This document shows, piece by piece, positions 1-11,520 of a stretch of DNA of 64,000 nucleotides. Position numbers and translations under genes: made by a program. Source of the DNA: Xanthoparmelia taractica (Eukaryota > Ascomycota > Lecanoromycetes > Lecanorales > Parmeliaceae); contig JANQBS010000157.1 in assembly GCA_033085395.1 (NCBI GenBank), positions 1 to 64,000 on the forward strand, given 5' to 3'. The number at the start of each line of letters is the position of its first letter. Position 1 is the stretch's first letter. The notes beneath the pieces were generated by a model, which was not told where the DNA came from, did not search any database, and saw only the letters and a list, made by a program, of their open reading frames with translations.

Positions 1-1469
1 GAGTATGGGATATCCCATACCTTTCGGTATGGTATTCGAAAAACTAGTCCCATACCATTAAATATACCACACCTTTCCGACCCGTAGTAGTAATGCTCGA
101 AAACGTAGATAAAAAGCTGAAAGTAAGTCTAATCTCGAATCTATTTATTTTATTTCATTAATAAACTATAATTATTACTTTACGTGAAATTCGTCGCTAT
201 TAGAAAAGATTTAATCTAATAATTCTTAGACTCTTCTTTTCGCGAGTAATAAAAGAGATCGCGATAATATATATAAAGAAAATACGTTTTTCTAAATTGA
301 TTATTAAGACTATTTATAAATCGACGAAAGCTTTTCTTTATTATATATTCGAAGATATTAATCTTTATACTATTTATGCGAAGCGTGTAACTTTAATAAC
401 TAAAGATATACAATTATAAAAAATAATCGTAAATTCTTTTTATAATGCGAAGAGAGAAGAGGGGAATTTGCTATCGTAGAATAAATAGTAGATTACTATT
501 ATAATTAGCGTGCTAACAATTCTTCTAATAATCAAATAAATTAAATACATTAATAGTAGTAAAAATAACTCACCAAGCCCTAGGTAATTGCGAAGACCTT
601 TCGCAATACGATGCCAAATGCGATGGCGAGCTCAGCTTAACAACGTGATAATAAAGTGAAGTGATAATGATAGCGATAGTAAAGTGAAGTGATGGCTAGA
701 ATAATGGCTAAAATACTTAATAACGTGATGGTGAAGTAAAGTGATAGCTAGAATAATGGCTAGAATACGTTCGCATGATTCTATATAGAGTAACTTCTTC
801 TATATATAGTATATTTCCCATATCCCTGCATATAACATAAGATATCTCTATATATATTAGAAATTTCTTAGATCATTTCATAATATCAGCACGTCTCCTA
901 GACCATCCTATAAAAATCAAATAATATGATCTTAATATTATATCATATCATGATATAATATCGACACCCCATATCCCAGACTATTCCAGATCTTTCCGAT
1001 TCGTACTAACAACTGCATCGTGACGCGTAGAGCCTTTCTTCGCTTATACTACTAGCGAGTTCGTATGTTTCGCATATACTTTAGATATATACCTAACATA
1101 GTAACGAAAACGTAATAAGTACGTAGACTTAACGTTCGTAAAATTAATCGTATACTACGATAGCGTCTAAAATAAGCTTAATAGCGATCTAATTAATAAA
1201 TTTATAATAATTAAGCGATCTAGTAAAAGAATCGATCTAATTGACTAATTAATCGAATATATTATAACTTAGTAAGTTTAATAAGTAATTAAGTACTAAT
1301 ATAAGATAAGACTTAATTACTAAGATAATATAGAGATTTATAAGTCTATAGACATTAAATTAGAAACGATAAATAACGTTAGACGTTACTATTATTTATT
1401 AAGAAACGACTTAATCTAGATTAAGTATAAGTAATATAAAAGAATAATAATCTATCTAAGTATACTAAT

Positions 1470-1989
1470 TATCTAAGTATAGAGAAGCTAGCGTTAAGAC
1501 TAGTTATAATTAGCTCTACGTTTATCTAATTAAATATTTTTTAATAATAATCTTAGTAGATTATCTATAGCGATACTTAAATTTAATAATAACTCATAAC
1601 TACTATATTTTTTCTAGTTATATATTAAATTAGAAAGTTACTTTGTCACGAAAATACGTGCTAATTGTACCCCTGAGTCAAAAGAGCGCCGAGCCCCGTC
1701 TATGACAGTAGGATTCGTCTAACACACTACTTATTCCGTGACAATTACATACTTCGAAAAATAGCGTATATCCTTATGCGCTGACCACACGCATATATCT
1801 AAATAGAAGTTCCTCGAGATATACACAGCTCGTAAGTTACTTGCTAGCCTAATACGTAGCTAGAAAAGACATAGTAATTATAAATTACTATTAAACTCGA
1901 GTATCGCTACAAGTGACCTGCTAAGATTATTCGGCTCGACTCGAATTCGAACCAGTCCTCTGTAAACTCGAATCGACGTTGCTATTATT
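1470..1989 (+). repeat. LTR-like direct repeat, copy A
   Basis: A ~345-bp core (1644-1989) begins TGTCACGAAAATACG and returns at 5228-5572 in the same orientation, differing mainly by C-to-T and G-to-A changes. Similarity extends upstream to about 1470 in this copy and about 4912 in the other, where copy B holds roughly 140 bp extra. The first ~99 bp of the core is repeated again directly after this copy (1990-2088). Two direct repeats about 3.6 kb apart fit the LTRs of one element, with 1990-5227 as its interior. A tandem satellite arrangement is the alternative. Confidence 0.6.
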
Positions 1990-2088
1990 TGTCACGAAAA
2001 TACGTGCTAATTGTACCTCTAAGTCAAAAGAGCGCCGAGTCCCGCCTGTAACAGTAGAATTCGTCTAACACACTACTTATTCCGTGAT
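1990..2088 (+). repeat. Partial repeat of the LTR-like core start
   Basis: This segment repeats the first ~99 bp of the 1644-1989 core almost exactly, with a few transitions, and then diverges after the shared TTATTCCGTGA. A similar shorter stub follows copy B (5573-5625). The paired stubs suggest either a tandem structure of the original unit or short repeats just inside the LTR boundary. Confidence 0.6.
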
Positions 2089-3021
2089 ATACTTATAAGT
2101 TATATATATCTCGAGAAGTTTTTAAATAAATAAATAGGTAAAACTAGCGTATAGAAATATACGCTACTTAATAATATATATAGTTATTATATATATCTAA
2201 TATATTAAACTAAGATTTTATTATTATAAATTTATAAGACTCTTTTAATATTATTAATAAAAAGTAAAATCTATTACTAGTATAATTTTCGCGCTTATTA
2301 ATTACTAGTACTAGTTTATATTAAATTTAATATTAGCGATAAGAAGCTTTATTAGTAACTTCGAGTTACTATTAATATAATTAGTATATATAGTAACTTT
2401 TTTCATAATAATATTAATAATATTATTTTATTAATAGAAAAGTAATACTAATAGAATTAAAAACGTAATAAAAGACATTACTAATCGTACTAATAGTGAG
2501 TTATTAAGGAAAAATTACTAATATAATTAATAATAAGTACGAAGATCTATATTAAAAGTTCTACACATACGCTAAAACTTTTAATATTCTTAATATTCTT
2601 AAGATTCTTAAGATTCTTGAGATTTCTATCAAAATCTTATATAGTCTTATAATCTAATGAATATTTTTTATGTAGCTACGAATATAGTTATTTACTCGCT
2701 TAGTAGTATTATAGAATCGTATGTCTTTCCTTACACGATCTTTTTAATATTTATTATCGTCTCGTAAACGAATAACTATAGTAATATATCGAGGTATTCG
2801 CTTAATTCACCCCTGAATTCTCTCTTAGATAAGCTTCTTATTTTAGCAATAAATCTATCGCTTTTCGATCTTCTTTCGAGTTCTCGATATATCGTTTCGA
2901 ATAATCTAACACTTTATTTAGAGTTAGCACGATTTAATTATATTAATATCAAGGAATAATATTAATGTGATCAATAATGAGTGTGGTGTATATGAATTGT
3001 TAATTGATCTACGTGTGTGTG

Positions 3022-3105
3022 CCAGCTAAGTACGGAGAAGCGAGCGCCAAGGCCAGTCATGACCAGCCCTACGTCCATATGATCAAATATTCCATGACAA
3101 TTAAG
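3022..3105 (+). repeat. Unmutated fragment of a short dispersed repeat
   Basis: The segment starting CCAGCTAAGTACGGAGAAG has normal GC content. Two C-to-T/G-to-A eroded versions of it lie at about 1470-1545 and 4915-4990, the 5' parts of the two LTR-like copies. It therefore preserves what the eroded copies looked like before mutation. Its presence inside the presumed element interior is unexplained; a nested or late insertion is possible. Confidence 0.55.
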
Positions 3106-4911
3106 ATTCGACGAGTTATTATATTAGACTATTCTAAAAATATCTATAGTTATAAAGATTAAGATCTAATACTTAGATACGTGTATCGAGATCTTATTCT
3201 TTATAACTATAATATTAGGTTTATATAATTTACACTTTTAAGCAAATTTTAGAAGCTTTAAAATAAAAATTTATATTTAATAAGCGTGAGAAATTCGAGA
3301 ATTCTAGAGTTTTAAATCTTTTTTTATTAGCGATATCAATTAATTTCTCTCTTCTTTTTATTAATAATAATCTTTTTAATCTTTATATAAAATATTACTT
3401 AGACTTCTTATCTAAAAGATTTCGTAAGTTTATACGTCGTATATCGATCTTAAGTTCTTAAGCTAATTTATACTTAAACTTTAAAGTCTTATTAATAGTC
3501 GCGAGATTCTTAGTATATATCTTCTTTTCTTTAATCGTTTCGATCCTTTAAATATAATATAGTCTCTTCTTATTGTAAAAATAATAATCTTAAAATATAA
3601 ATTCTATAGTATTTACGAAACGACGTCGTATAATTAATTTAATAAAGATTTCGTAAGATTAACGTTAAACTCGCACTCTCTTACGTCGAGAATTTAGAAT
3701 TATACTTATTTCGTTACTTCAAATAACGTCTTTTTATTATTTTATAATTTAGTTCTTATATCGTAAAGCGAATTAATATTAAGCTTTTATTATAGTCTTC
3801 GTAAGAGATAATTTTTTAATCGTTTTATAAGATCGAAAGTTATTACGTTTAAGTACTCGTAATATTATTATAAATAAGATTTCTTACTCGATAGCAAGTA
3901 TAAACGAAGTCTTTTTATAACTATAGCGATTCTTTTATATAATAATTAAAATAGCACTCTTAAGTTTAAGAATAATAACTAAAAGTCGTCTAGATCTAGA
4001 TATATTACTCACATATAAAAGTAGCAATTTCTTAAAGTTACTAAGATTATATTCTCTATTACGAGCTTATTTTTATAGACGACTAATAGTAAAACGATAA
4101 ATCTCGATAATAGTAGTAATAATCTTAATAGTAAGAAAAACGAAAGTCTAAGACTAATAGCTAGTGTAAATCTTACTAGCTATTCGAGATTAATAATTAC
4201 TAACTAATAAATTAAGAATTAAACAAATATAGTACTTAAATAGCTACTACGAATCTAGACTAAGACTTCGAAGAATTTTAATTCGTTTATATATAGATCG
4301 TTCGATCTTTTTAATAATAGTAAGTATACTCTTAATAAGAGTATCTATAATTCGTATTAATATTAGTTTATTTAGCTTCTACTTTAGTATCTCGCTAGTT
4401 ATTATAAGTATTATCTTAGCGATAGAATATATAGTCTTAGAATAAGACTCGTAGTTCGAAGTCGCTATATACGCGTCTAATAATACGTTATAAATATAGT
4501 TCTTCTCTTTATTATCTACTATCTAGTACGCGCGCGACTACGACGAAGATTTTAATAAAGGTGTTAAATTAATAATTTAATCTTAATTATAGTAAGGTAA
4601 TCTACTAGAAGATCGATACGACTATAATTATTATAAAACTAATCTTAATAATTAATATAACTATTACGAAGATCTTAATAGAAAAGACTTAATACTATAC
4701 GTAGTATGAATTTAATATTAATCTTATTAACGTAGTTATACTTATTAAATAAAGTATTTAGATTCGTAGATATATTTAATATTTAATAAAGACTCGATTT
4801 AAAATAACAAATCGTTATAAGTCTTTCTATTACGTTATATAATCGTCTAGAATAAGATCTTAAGACGTTATTACTATTTAAATTAATAATAAGTATAATA
4901 AATAAATTAGT

Positions 4912-5572
4912 AATCTAGCTAAGTACGAAGAAGCGAGCGTTAAGACTAGTTATAACTAGTTATACGTGTATATAATTGAATATTCTATAAGATAAGTTTA
5001 AGTTATTAATTATACTAACGATTACTAACAAGACTTTTAGCGTTAATAGATAGAGTCGTTTATATTAAGTTTACTAGTAGAATTTACTTTTAATTAATAA
5101 TAGAGAAATTATTACTCTTATAATAAATAATAATAATATCGATTCGAATTCGAGTTGAGTTAAATAATCTTAATAGATTATTTATAGAGATACTCGAATT
5201 TAGAGATCGAAAAAATATAAAATAATTATTACGAAAATTAGAGATTATTTCTAATCTCTAGATTAAAAGAGCGTCGAGTTTCGTTTATAATAGTAGAATT
5301 CGTCTAACTTATTATATATTCGTAACAATTATAAACTTCGAAAAATAGTGTATGTTTCTATACGCTAGCTAAACGTATATTTCTATATAGAAACTTCTCG
5401 GGATGTACATAGTTCGTAAGTTATCTACGATCTAATACGTAGCTAAGAAAGACATAGTACTTATAAGTCACTATTATATCCGAGTACCGCTATAGATAAT
5501 CTATTAAGACTATTCAGCTCGACTCGGATTCGAATCAATCCCCTCTAAATTCGAATCGACGTTGCTACTATT
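4912..5572 (+). repeat. LTR-like direct repeat, copy B
   Basis: This is the second copy of the repeat described for 1470-1989. Its core (5228-5572, ~345 bp) keeps the order of landmarks of copy A, including AAAAGAGCG, TAGAATTCGTCTAAC, CTTCGAAAAATAG and a final TCGAATCGACGTTGCTA. It is followed by a ~50-bp repeat of the core start (5573-5625). The substitutions relative to copy A are mostly transitions, as expected of RIP. Confidence 0.6.
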
Positions 5573-5785
5573 CTATCACGGAAATTAAATATTAGCCCTA
5601 ATCTCTAGATTAAAAGAGCGCCGATATATTATAAATTTAGCATCTGCTAGAATTTGGCCCCCAATGTTGATGCAGGGATCATTCCCAGTCTTCTCGCGGC
5701 AGTCGCTTGACGAGCCACCTAATTTTGTATGCTAAATAGTCCTGTTCCAGGGGAGTGTTGGGATAAAAATAATCAATCATCCTTC

Positions 5786-5860
5786 TATATTTTCAATAGC
5801 ATCTGCTCTTCGTATACCAAGCTCGGTGTGAATTAATATTACTTCGAAGAAGAGTTTTTA
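5786..5860 (+). repeat. RIP-eroded relative of the 36135-36225 segment
   Basis: This stretch shares an ordered series of words with 36145-36215, including GCATCTGCTCT, CCAAGC, CGGTGTG and GAAGAAGAG/GAGAAGAG. The differences are mostly transitions towards A/T. It is the eroded member of a dispersed repeat pair; the better preserved member lies in the 35832-36777 intergenic region. Confidence 0.5.
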
Positions 5861-6360
5861 GAGTATTCGTAGTCTATCTATTCAATTAAGTAGTTAATCT
5901 TATATACGTTTTATTTATTTCTTAATATATAGTCGTAACGTCTCGATTCTAATTCTTCGTATATTATTATATTAATATATATAAAAGAATAAGCTAGCGT
6001 TAAGCTTAAAAATTATAATTTATATATGTAGTTAATTATAAATTCGAGCTAATTACGCTCTTTAATTAGATTAATTACATTAATTCGCTAGATCTCTCGT
6101 AGAGTTCTTATTAAAAATTTAAAGTCTATTATATTTATTATTTACACTTAATCGTACTTAAGTCTCTCTTTATATAATCTCTTTAAAATTATTTATATTA
6201 TAAAATAAAATTTACACTTTTTAGTAATATAAGAATTATCGATTTTAAATAAAAATTCGTAAAGCTAAATAATATTTAGATATTTCTATTTATAGATCTA
6301 TACGATCTATTACGTATCGATCTTAGCTCGAAATAAGACGATTAATAAAGATTATCGACT

Positions 6361-6819
6361 AGCTTCGGAGTGATTAGAGGTCCCCCGACCTAAGCTAACA
6401 TACCTCGAAACGGGTTAAGGTTTCAAAAAGCCCCCTAAGGTCCCCGATAACCCTACCCCAAACTCCAACCTAATTAGGGACCCCAAAAAATACCTCACCC
6501 CATTGCGCAGCGTAGTCGTACGAACTTTTAGTAGATCTCTTCGAGAAGTTATATATCCATTGCTTAAATCGAGATGTTCCTTTCAACTCTAGTCCGAAAA
6601 CCTGATAAGTGGGTAAGAATAAAAGTCTCGATTTGCCCAAAAAAAATGAATTGTGCACTCGCCAAACACCGTATCTATGCAGGAAGCGCACCCGACTGCC
6701 TAATCAGACTCCTGCATGAGGCGCAGCTAAGCGTGCGGTGGCTTAGGGGTGTCATCCTTCCAAAGTAGCTAAAATTCTGCAAGACTACAACAAACTCCGC
6801 CGCTCTGCGTTTGCACAGC
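6361..6819 (+). other. Non-coding leader before the tannase gene
   Basis: This stretch marks the end of the AT-rich block and the return to normal composition. It contains a short purine-rich CCCC/GGGG-bearing segment at 6380-6480. No convincing gene is seen; the small reading frames here overlap on both strands and resemble nothing. It presumably holds the promoter of the downstream esterase gene. Confidence 0.4.
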
Positions 6820-8688
6820 ATGGCTCGCAACTCAACCCTTTATTGGTTACTATCCACATGGTTTCACTTGGCAGTCCATGCAGTGTACAACTTCCAGGAC
6901 AGATGTTTATCTTTTACACCGGAAACATACATACACAACAGTAGCCGTCACGTGCTTACATATATCGCAGCTGGCACAAATCTTACTCTCCCAGACAATG
7001 ATCCCACATGTAATCGATCGAGTCAAATTGTCGCAGTGAATATCTGTCGTGTGGGACTGTCCATACCTACGTCAAATAGGTCCAGTATATCATTCGAACT
7101 GTGGCTTCCGGAAAACTGGAGCGATCGATTCCTAGTCACGGGCAACGGAGGCATAGATGGATGTAAGTCTTGCGTACTAGAGAGCATGGTGCATTACTAA
7201 TACCATCGTTTGAGTGATTCGACTGACGAGTTAATTTAGGTATCAAGTATGAAGATCTCGCGTACGGAACGCACAACAACTTTGCCACAGTTGGCTCGAA
7301 CAACGGTCATAATGGCACCACTGCTGCTACAATGTATCATAATCCGGACGTGGTTACTGACTTTGCCTGGAGATCGTGCGTTGTTCCCATTTCATATCTC
7401 ACAGGCCGGCTTGGACGAGCCATGGACACTCGCTAACCTGGTTCATCCTGACAGGGTTCACACTATAACTGTCACTGGCAAGATATTAGCCAATCGCTTC
7501 TATGATAGGGCTCACTCAAAGTCTTATTTCCTCGGATGCTCCCTTGGTGGACGTCAAGGTATGAAAGCCGCTGAGATGTTTCCGGGTGATTTCGATGGCA
7601 TTGTAGCAGGGTCTCCTGCCTTGGACTTCAACAACCTGCAATCTTGGAGAGCGCGCTTTTTTGACATCACTGGTCGGGCTAATTCTTCCACTTTTCTTTC
7701 GGCGACCATGTGGACAAACCTGATACATGGTGAAGTTCTGAACCAATGTGACGGCCTCGATGGCGCCATGGATGGTATCGTTGAGGATCCAAACCTATGC
7801 AGCTTTCGTCCTGAAGCGCTGCTATGTAAGAGAAACACGACCACAGATTGTCTAACACCCACACAGGCGGAAGTGATCCGGCAAATATTCAGTCCTTTCT
7901 ACGGGGAAAACGGAAACCTATTATTCCCTGCGATGCAACCTGGTAGTGAAGTCTTGGCCGCCACGAACCTGTACGCCGGAAAACCGTTCAGCTACTCCGA
8001 GGTAAAGCCCCCCAAAAAAGTGTTCTCCGCGCCTCGCTGATATCACCCGCTTTAGAGCTGGTTCAAGTACGTCGTCTACGACCCATCCTGGGACGCAGCC
8101 ACCTTCAACATCCACGATGCCGCCGTAGCCGATGCGCTCAATCCGTCAAACATCCGAACATGGCCAGACAATCTGTCTACGTTTCGAAACCGAGGTGGCA
8201 AGATGCTGCTCTACCACGGCGGTCAGGACAACCAAATTACCAGTTTCAACACGGAGCGTTTCTACAACTTCTTTTCACGCGCAACGCAGGCGACGTCGAA
8301 TGACCTGGATCATTTCCTCCGCTTCTTCCGCGTTCCAGGCATGTTTCACTGCAATTCAGGCCCCGGGGCTTGGGTCATGGGCCAAGGCGGCGGGGCATCG
8401 GCGTCGGGTGTACCCTTTGAAAGTGCAAACAGTGTACTGGCAGCGGTGGTGCAGTGGGTAGAGAACGGCACTGCGGTAGACCATGTCGTGGGGACAAAAT
8501 TTGTGAATGACAGTGTAAAGCTCGGAGTGGACTTCCAGCATCGGCATTGCAAGTAAGACTGTTAGGCTTCTACGTACGATGAAACATGCTGACGCTGTTG
8601 TAGGTATCCGTCGCGGAGCACATATATAGGCGGAGATCCTAAATCACTGTCAAGCTGGGAGTGTCGTAGCCAGGAGGGTTTCTGGTGA
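6820..8688 (+). CDS. Secreted tannase/feruloyl esterase
   Basis: This is a tannase/feruloyl esterase family hydrolase that cleaves ester bonds in hydrolysable tannins or feruloylated plant polymers outside the cell. The model has five exons: 6820-7162, 7240-7375, 7455-8001, 8056-8552 and 8604-8688. All junctions are in phase, giving 535 aa, the normal family length. ATG 6820 opens a hydrophobic signal-peptide-like segment. The family signature is complete: GCSLGG with Cys188-Ser189 as nucleophile, GGQD with Asp400, and FHC with His440-Cys441. The 40-residue Asp-to-His spacing and paired cysteines match the CS-D-HC arrangement of Aspergillus FaeB-type enzymes. NNGHNGT and the C-terminal GGDP motif are also present. 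Nothing is truncated although the gene abuts the RIP block. Substrate preference cannot be read from the sequence. Confidence 0.92.
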
Positions 8689-9374
8689 TGGAAAACTTAC
8701 GACTAGTCGCTACAGTGGCACTGTGGGTTAGTGCGTCTTATTCTATAGCTACAGATGACGCAATCTGGGTGTGACTCACACTATAATTCGTAGAAATGCC
8801 TACTAGGGGATCCATGTGAGCAACGAGTACTATTTATACAGGCCTGTTAACTTTAGATGACTCTCCAATCGGTTTCATCTGTATTCCATAATGTTCCTTT
8901 ATTCCGCCCTCCCACGCCCATATCTAGCTAGCTGTGTAGCATTACTCTAGGTCGATGCCGCCTACACATGGAAATTTTTTAGCGCTAGGGCACGTCTTAT
9001 GCTGAACCCCGCGTTGGGACAGCGTAAAAATCTGTCCGCATATCTCCTCGTGCTGGTGTGTGCCGAATGAGAACACTAAAGCTGGATTATGCATGCGATG
9101 TGTAACGTTTTCACATAAATGAGGCTAGGAAAAGTATTCAGGCTCTATTGTGTCTACAGGAGGTCAATTCCGTTCCTATGGTATTTCCCATCTGACATAA
9201 CCCGAACACCAATGCATCACCGTATGCGTCTAAGAGCAACAAAGGCTTGACCGTTCTTACGTCTTATAACCGTTCGGCACCTTATGCATATAAACTAGTG
9301 GATCGTCAGATAAGGCCAGAGGGCAACACTCATAGAAAGCAGCCTGGGAAATTGTAGCTGCGCTGGGAGATCGG
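8689..9374. other. Intergenic region, no gene seen
   Basis: The two flanking genes converge here. Composition is normal, and no reading frame with coding character or recognisable RNA gene was found on either strand. Confidence 0.4.
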
Positions 9375-10693
9375 TCACAACAAGTCCTTAGGCGTGATCT
9401 CGCGGGTAGAGGTGGGTTGACTTTCTAGCTCAAAGTCGACAGTCCGCACAATACCTTTGTCCCGTAATAAAGTTGAAACCCTTGGAAGTGGATTGCGAGA
9501 GTTGTCCCTTGCGCAGGAGGTTCGTCGCAAGCGGGACCGTTTCATGACAGCTTCGCGGATAGCTTTCAAGCACGGGCGCATGACGATGAGGCTTGCAGCG
9601 ATGATACCCACATCCATTTCGACTATGGCGATTGTCAAAGGGGTAACGTTCGCCCCTGCTAGATGTTAAATCCCCTAAGTTGATGCGGCAGAGGGAAAAG
9701 AACTTACATTGCGGGTCGGTCTTCGTCACGGGATCCGGATATGCCATAAGTACTAGCCTAGCAACCGTGCAACCTGTATGACTGAGGCGATTTAGCAAAC
9801 GCAATCTGTTGCCTCGTGCATACCACCACTTACATCATCCCCAGGAGTATCAGGCCCATGAGTTCCGTGACTTCAGGTCGTGTGTGTCTCATCTTGCTGA
9901 GCGCAGGCAGAGGTGTAGTGATCACTAGCACGCTGGTGACGATGTTCGCGGCCGCAGTGCAAAACCGGAATTTGTCCAGATCGATGCATGTTCCTGATTC
10001 TTTAGAATGCCACGATTTGGAGACTGGGGTGCACTGGAAGATGCTAACGAAGAGGGCGGGTATATAATAACCGATGATGAGGAGAGTCAAGCCGTAAGTC
10101 ACCATGCGCGTTGTCCGGATTAGGTGGGAGTTCGCCTTCTTGAACATGTCGTAGTAGATGAGACAAATAGAAAGTTTAGTCGACATTGTGGTCAATTTGA
10201 AGAAGATCTGGTTCAGCCAAAGGAGCTAAAGCGTCTTAGAGCTTTGCAAGAGTTTTGCACGTATTGAGATGCTTACTTTCAATGGCTCTGGTGAAGAGCG
10301 GATGCGCGCTGGGAGAACTGCATGATGATGACCATAGCCCCATTGAGTAACACCTATAGATGAAAAATCAGCCTGCATAATGCTGGAGAAAAAGCTGCAA
10401 TGGGGGAAGAATTCACAAGCTGCATTGAAAGCATCCTGGGCGAGCGATGAAATCTATCGCAATACTATCAGCCTCGACGACCGGAATTCTAGGGTTACAG
10501 GTCCCTGCGTGTATTGCTTGAGGGAAGCAAGTGGTAGGGTAGAGGTTACCAGTGCGACCACAAGAATCCAATCCGAAGAGGATATCTTTCTAGTGTACAG
10601 ACGAAAGCTCATCCGGAGACTAACAAAAAAAAAGGCGGCGATGCCAAACGCAAGCACATTAGAAGTCAAGACCGAGCCTCGATCTTCTGACAT
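9375..10693 (-). CDS. Seven-helix fungal rhodopsin-like (Pth11/SAT4-type) membrane protein
   Basis: This is a predicted plasma-membrane protein of the fungal-specific rhodopsin-like 7TM superfamily, members of which act as receptors or sit in metabolite clusters. A five-exon model (10693-10499, 10372-10277, 10225-9834, 9757-9708, 9655-9375) keeps one open frame of 337 aa. Family landmarks are visible: the first helix followed by SDW, the GYGHH loop, the WLNQIFFKLT stretch with TKLSIC, a CTPVSKSW loop, DPQW, and IVEMDVGII before the basic cytoplasmic tail. One junction is ambiguous. The conserved stretch before LVLMAYP would favour an acceptor at 9774 (CAG), which is one base out of phase, whereas the CTAG acceptor at 9758 keeps the frame but loses six residues of a helix. 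Ligand and partner are unknown. Confidence 0.78.
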
Positions 10694-11520
10694 TATTTAA
10701 GACTTATGACGGATTACCATACAATTTGGGTTTTGAAAAGTCGGATAGTGAAAGAAGACGAGAAAGAAGATGGTTCCAAGCGACAGGCTCCTTATCTTGA
10801 ATTTTGTGAGGCACAGTAAGGCTCTCAAAGACGTATTTTTCCCTACGCCATGTACAAGCATGGTCGAGAAGTCCACATTTTTGGCAGTGCGGCGCGGATA
10901 CCTGCAGATTTTCAATTAGCTATACGGTGTCATTCCACCCTGCTGATCACCCCTTCCACAAGGCATTAAGTAGTAAGTACTTCCGTGCCAAGCGGAAAGG
11001 TGACTAAGAAGGGACTGGCCATGGGTGCTTTGACTGGTCCGTACCGTATGTGCTGACGAGGCGTGAATCAGCTAATGAATGCAGGGATAATTGAACAATG
11101 TAGATAGCTCGTCCCTCCATGAGGATATTAGTTCGTGAACACTCAAGAGTAAACCCTAGTCATGCGGCCGTATGGATGCCGGCGCTAAACAGCGGTGAGT
11201 GTTATCAAGCACCAATGATTTGTTGGCACAAGAACGGCACAATGTCTCTGGCAATTACTTATCGAAACTGCATCGAAAAAGTTCTTCGCCAGTGGACCAC
11301 TTCTCAAGAAGCCGGATCCGATTTGCAAAATCTGGCTCGCTGCACAACAACATTGGCATGGTAAGAGAAAAATGCCTCATGTCTATAGCTGTTCAGACTG
11401 GCGGATCGGGTAGCTGCAAGGTCGCGGTTGCAACTTATTGGAATTTCGTTCAGTACCTTAGCTGAGATTGCACTCAAATGGCTTGCTATCCGATAACAGC
11501 CGAGCCGAGGCAACAAATTT
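10694..11520. other. Intergenic region, no gene seen
   Basis: This is normal-composition sequence between the 7TM gene and the second AT-rich block. Short overlapping reading frames at 11119-11516 show no family resemblance and no splice logic. An imperfect hairpin (CGCGTT stem around CTTAAG, 11532-11550) lies just past its right edge, where composition changes sharply. Confidence 0.4.

Larger units (their letters stand above)
1..6360. repeat. AT-rich, RIP-like repeat block without intact genes
   Basis: The block is very rich in TA, AAT and ATA steps, poor in CpA/TpG, and has no reading frame of useful length before about 6470. This is the pattern left by repeat-induced point mutation of transposon copies in Pezizomycotina. 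Short stretches of normal composition survive (roughly 1640-1990, 2990-3110 and 5630-5850) and let repeated units be aligned. No transposase, reverse transcriptase or integrase motif can be read directly. The repeat layout (see the separate entries) suggests a dead LTR retrotransposon. Confidence 0.85.

Noticed and set aside
1..6360. A centromere or subtelomere
   Set aside because: AT-rich composition fits, but the repeat arrangement and RIP-type substitutions explain it as dead transposons, and no telomere array or centromere-specific feature can be shown.
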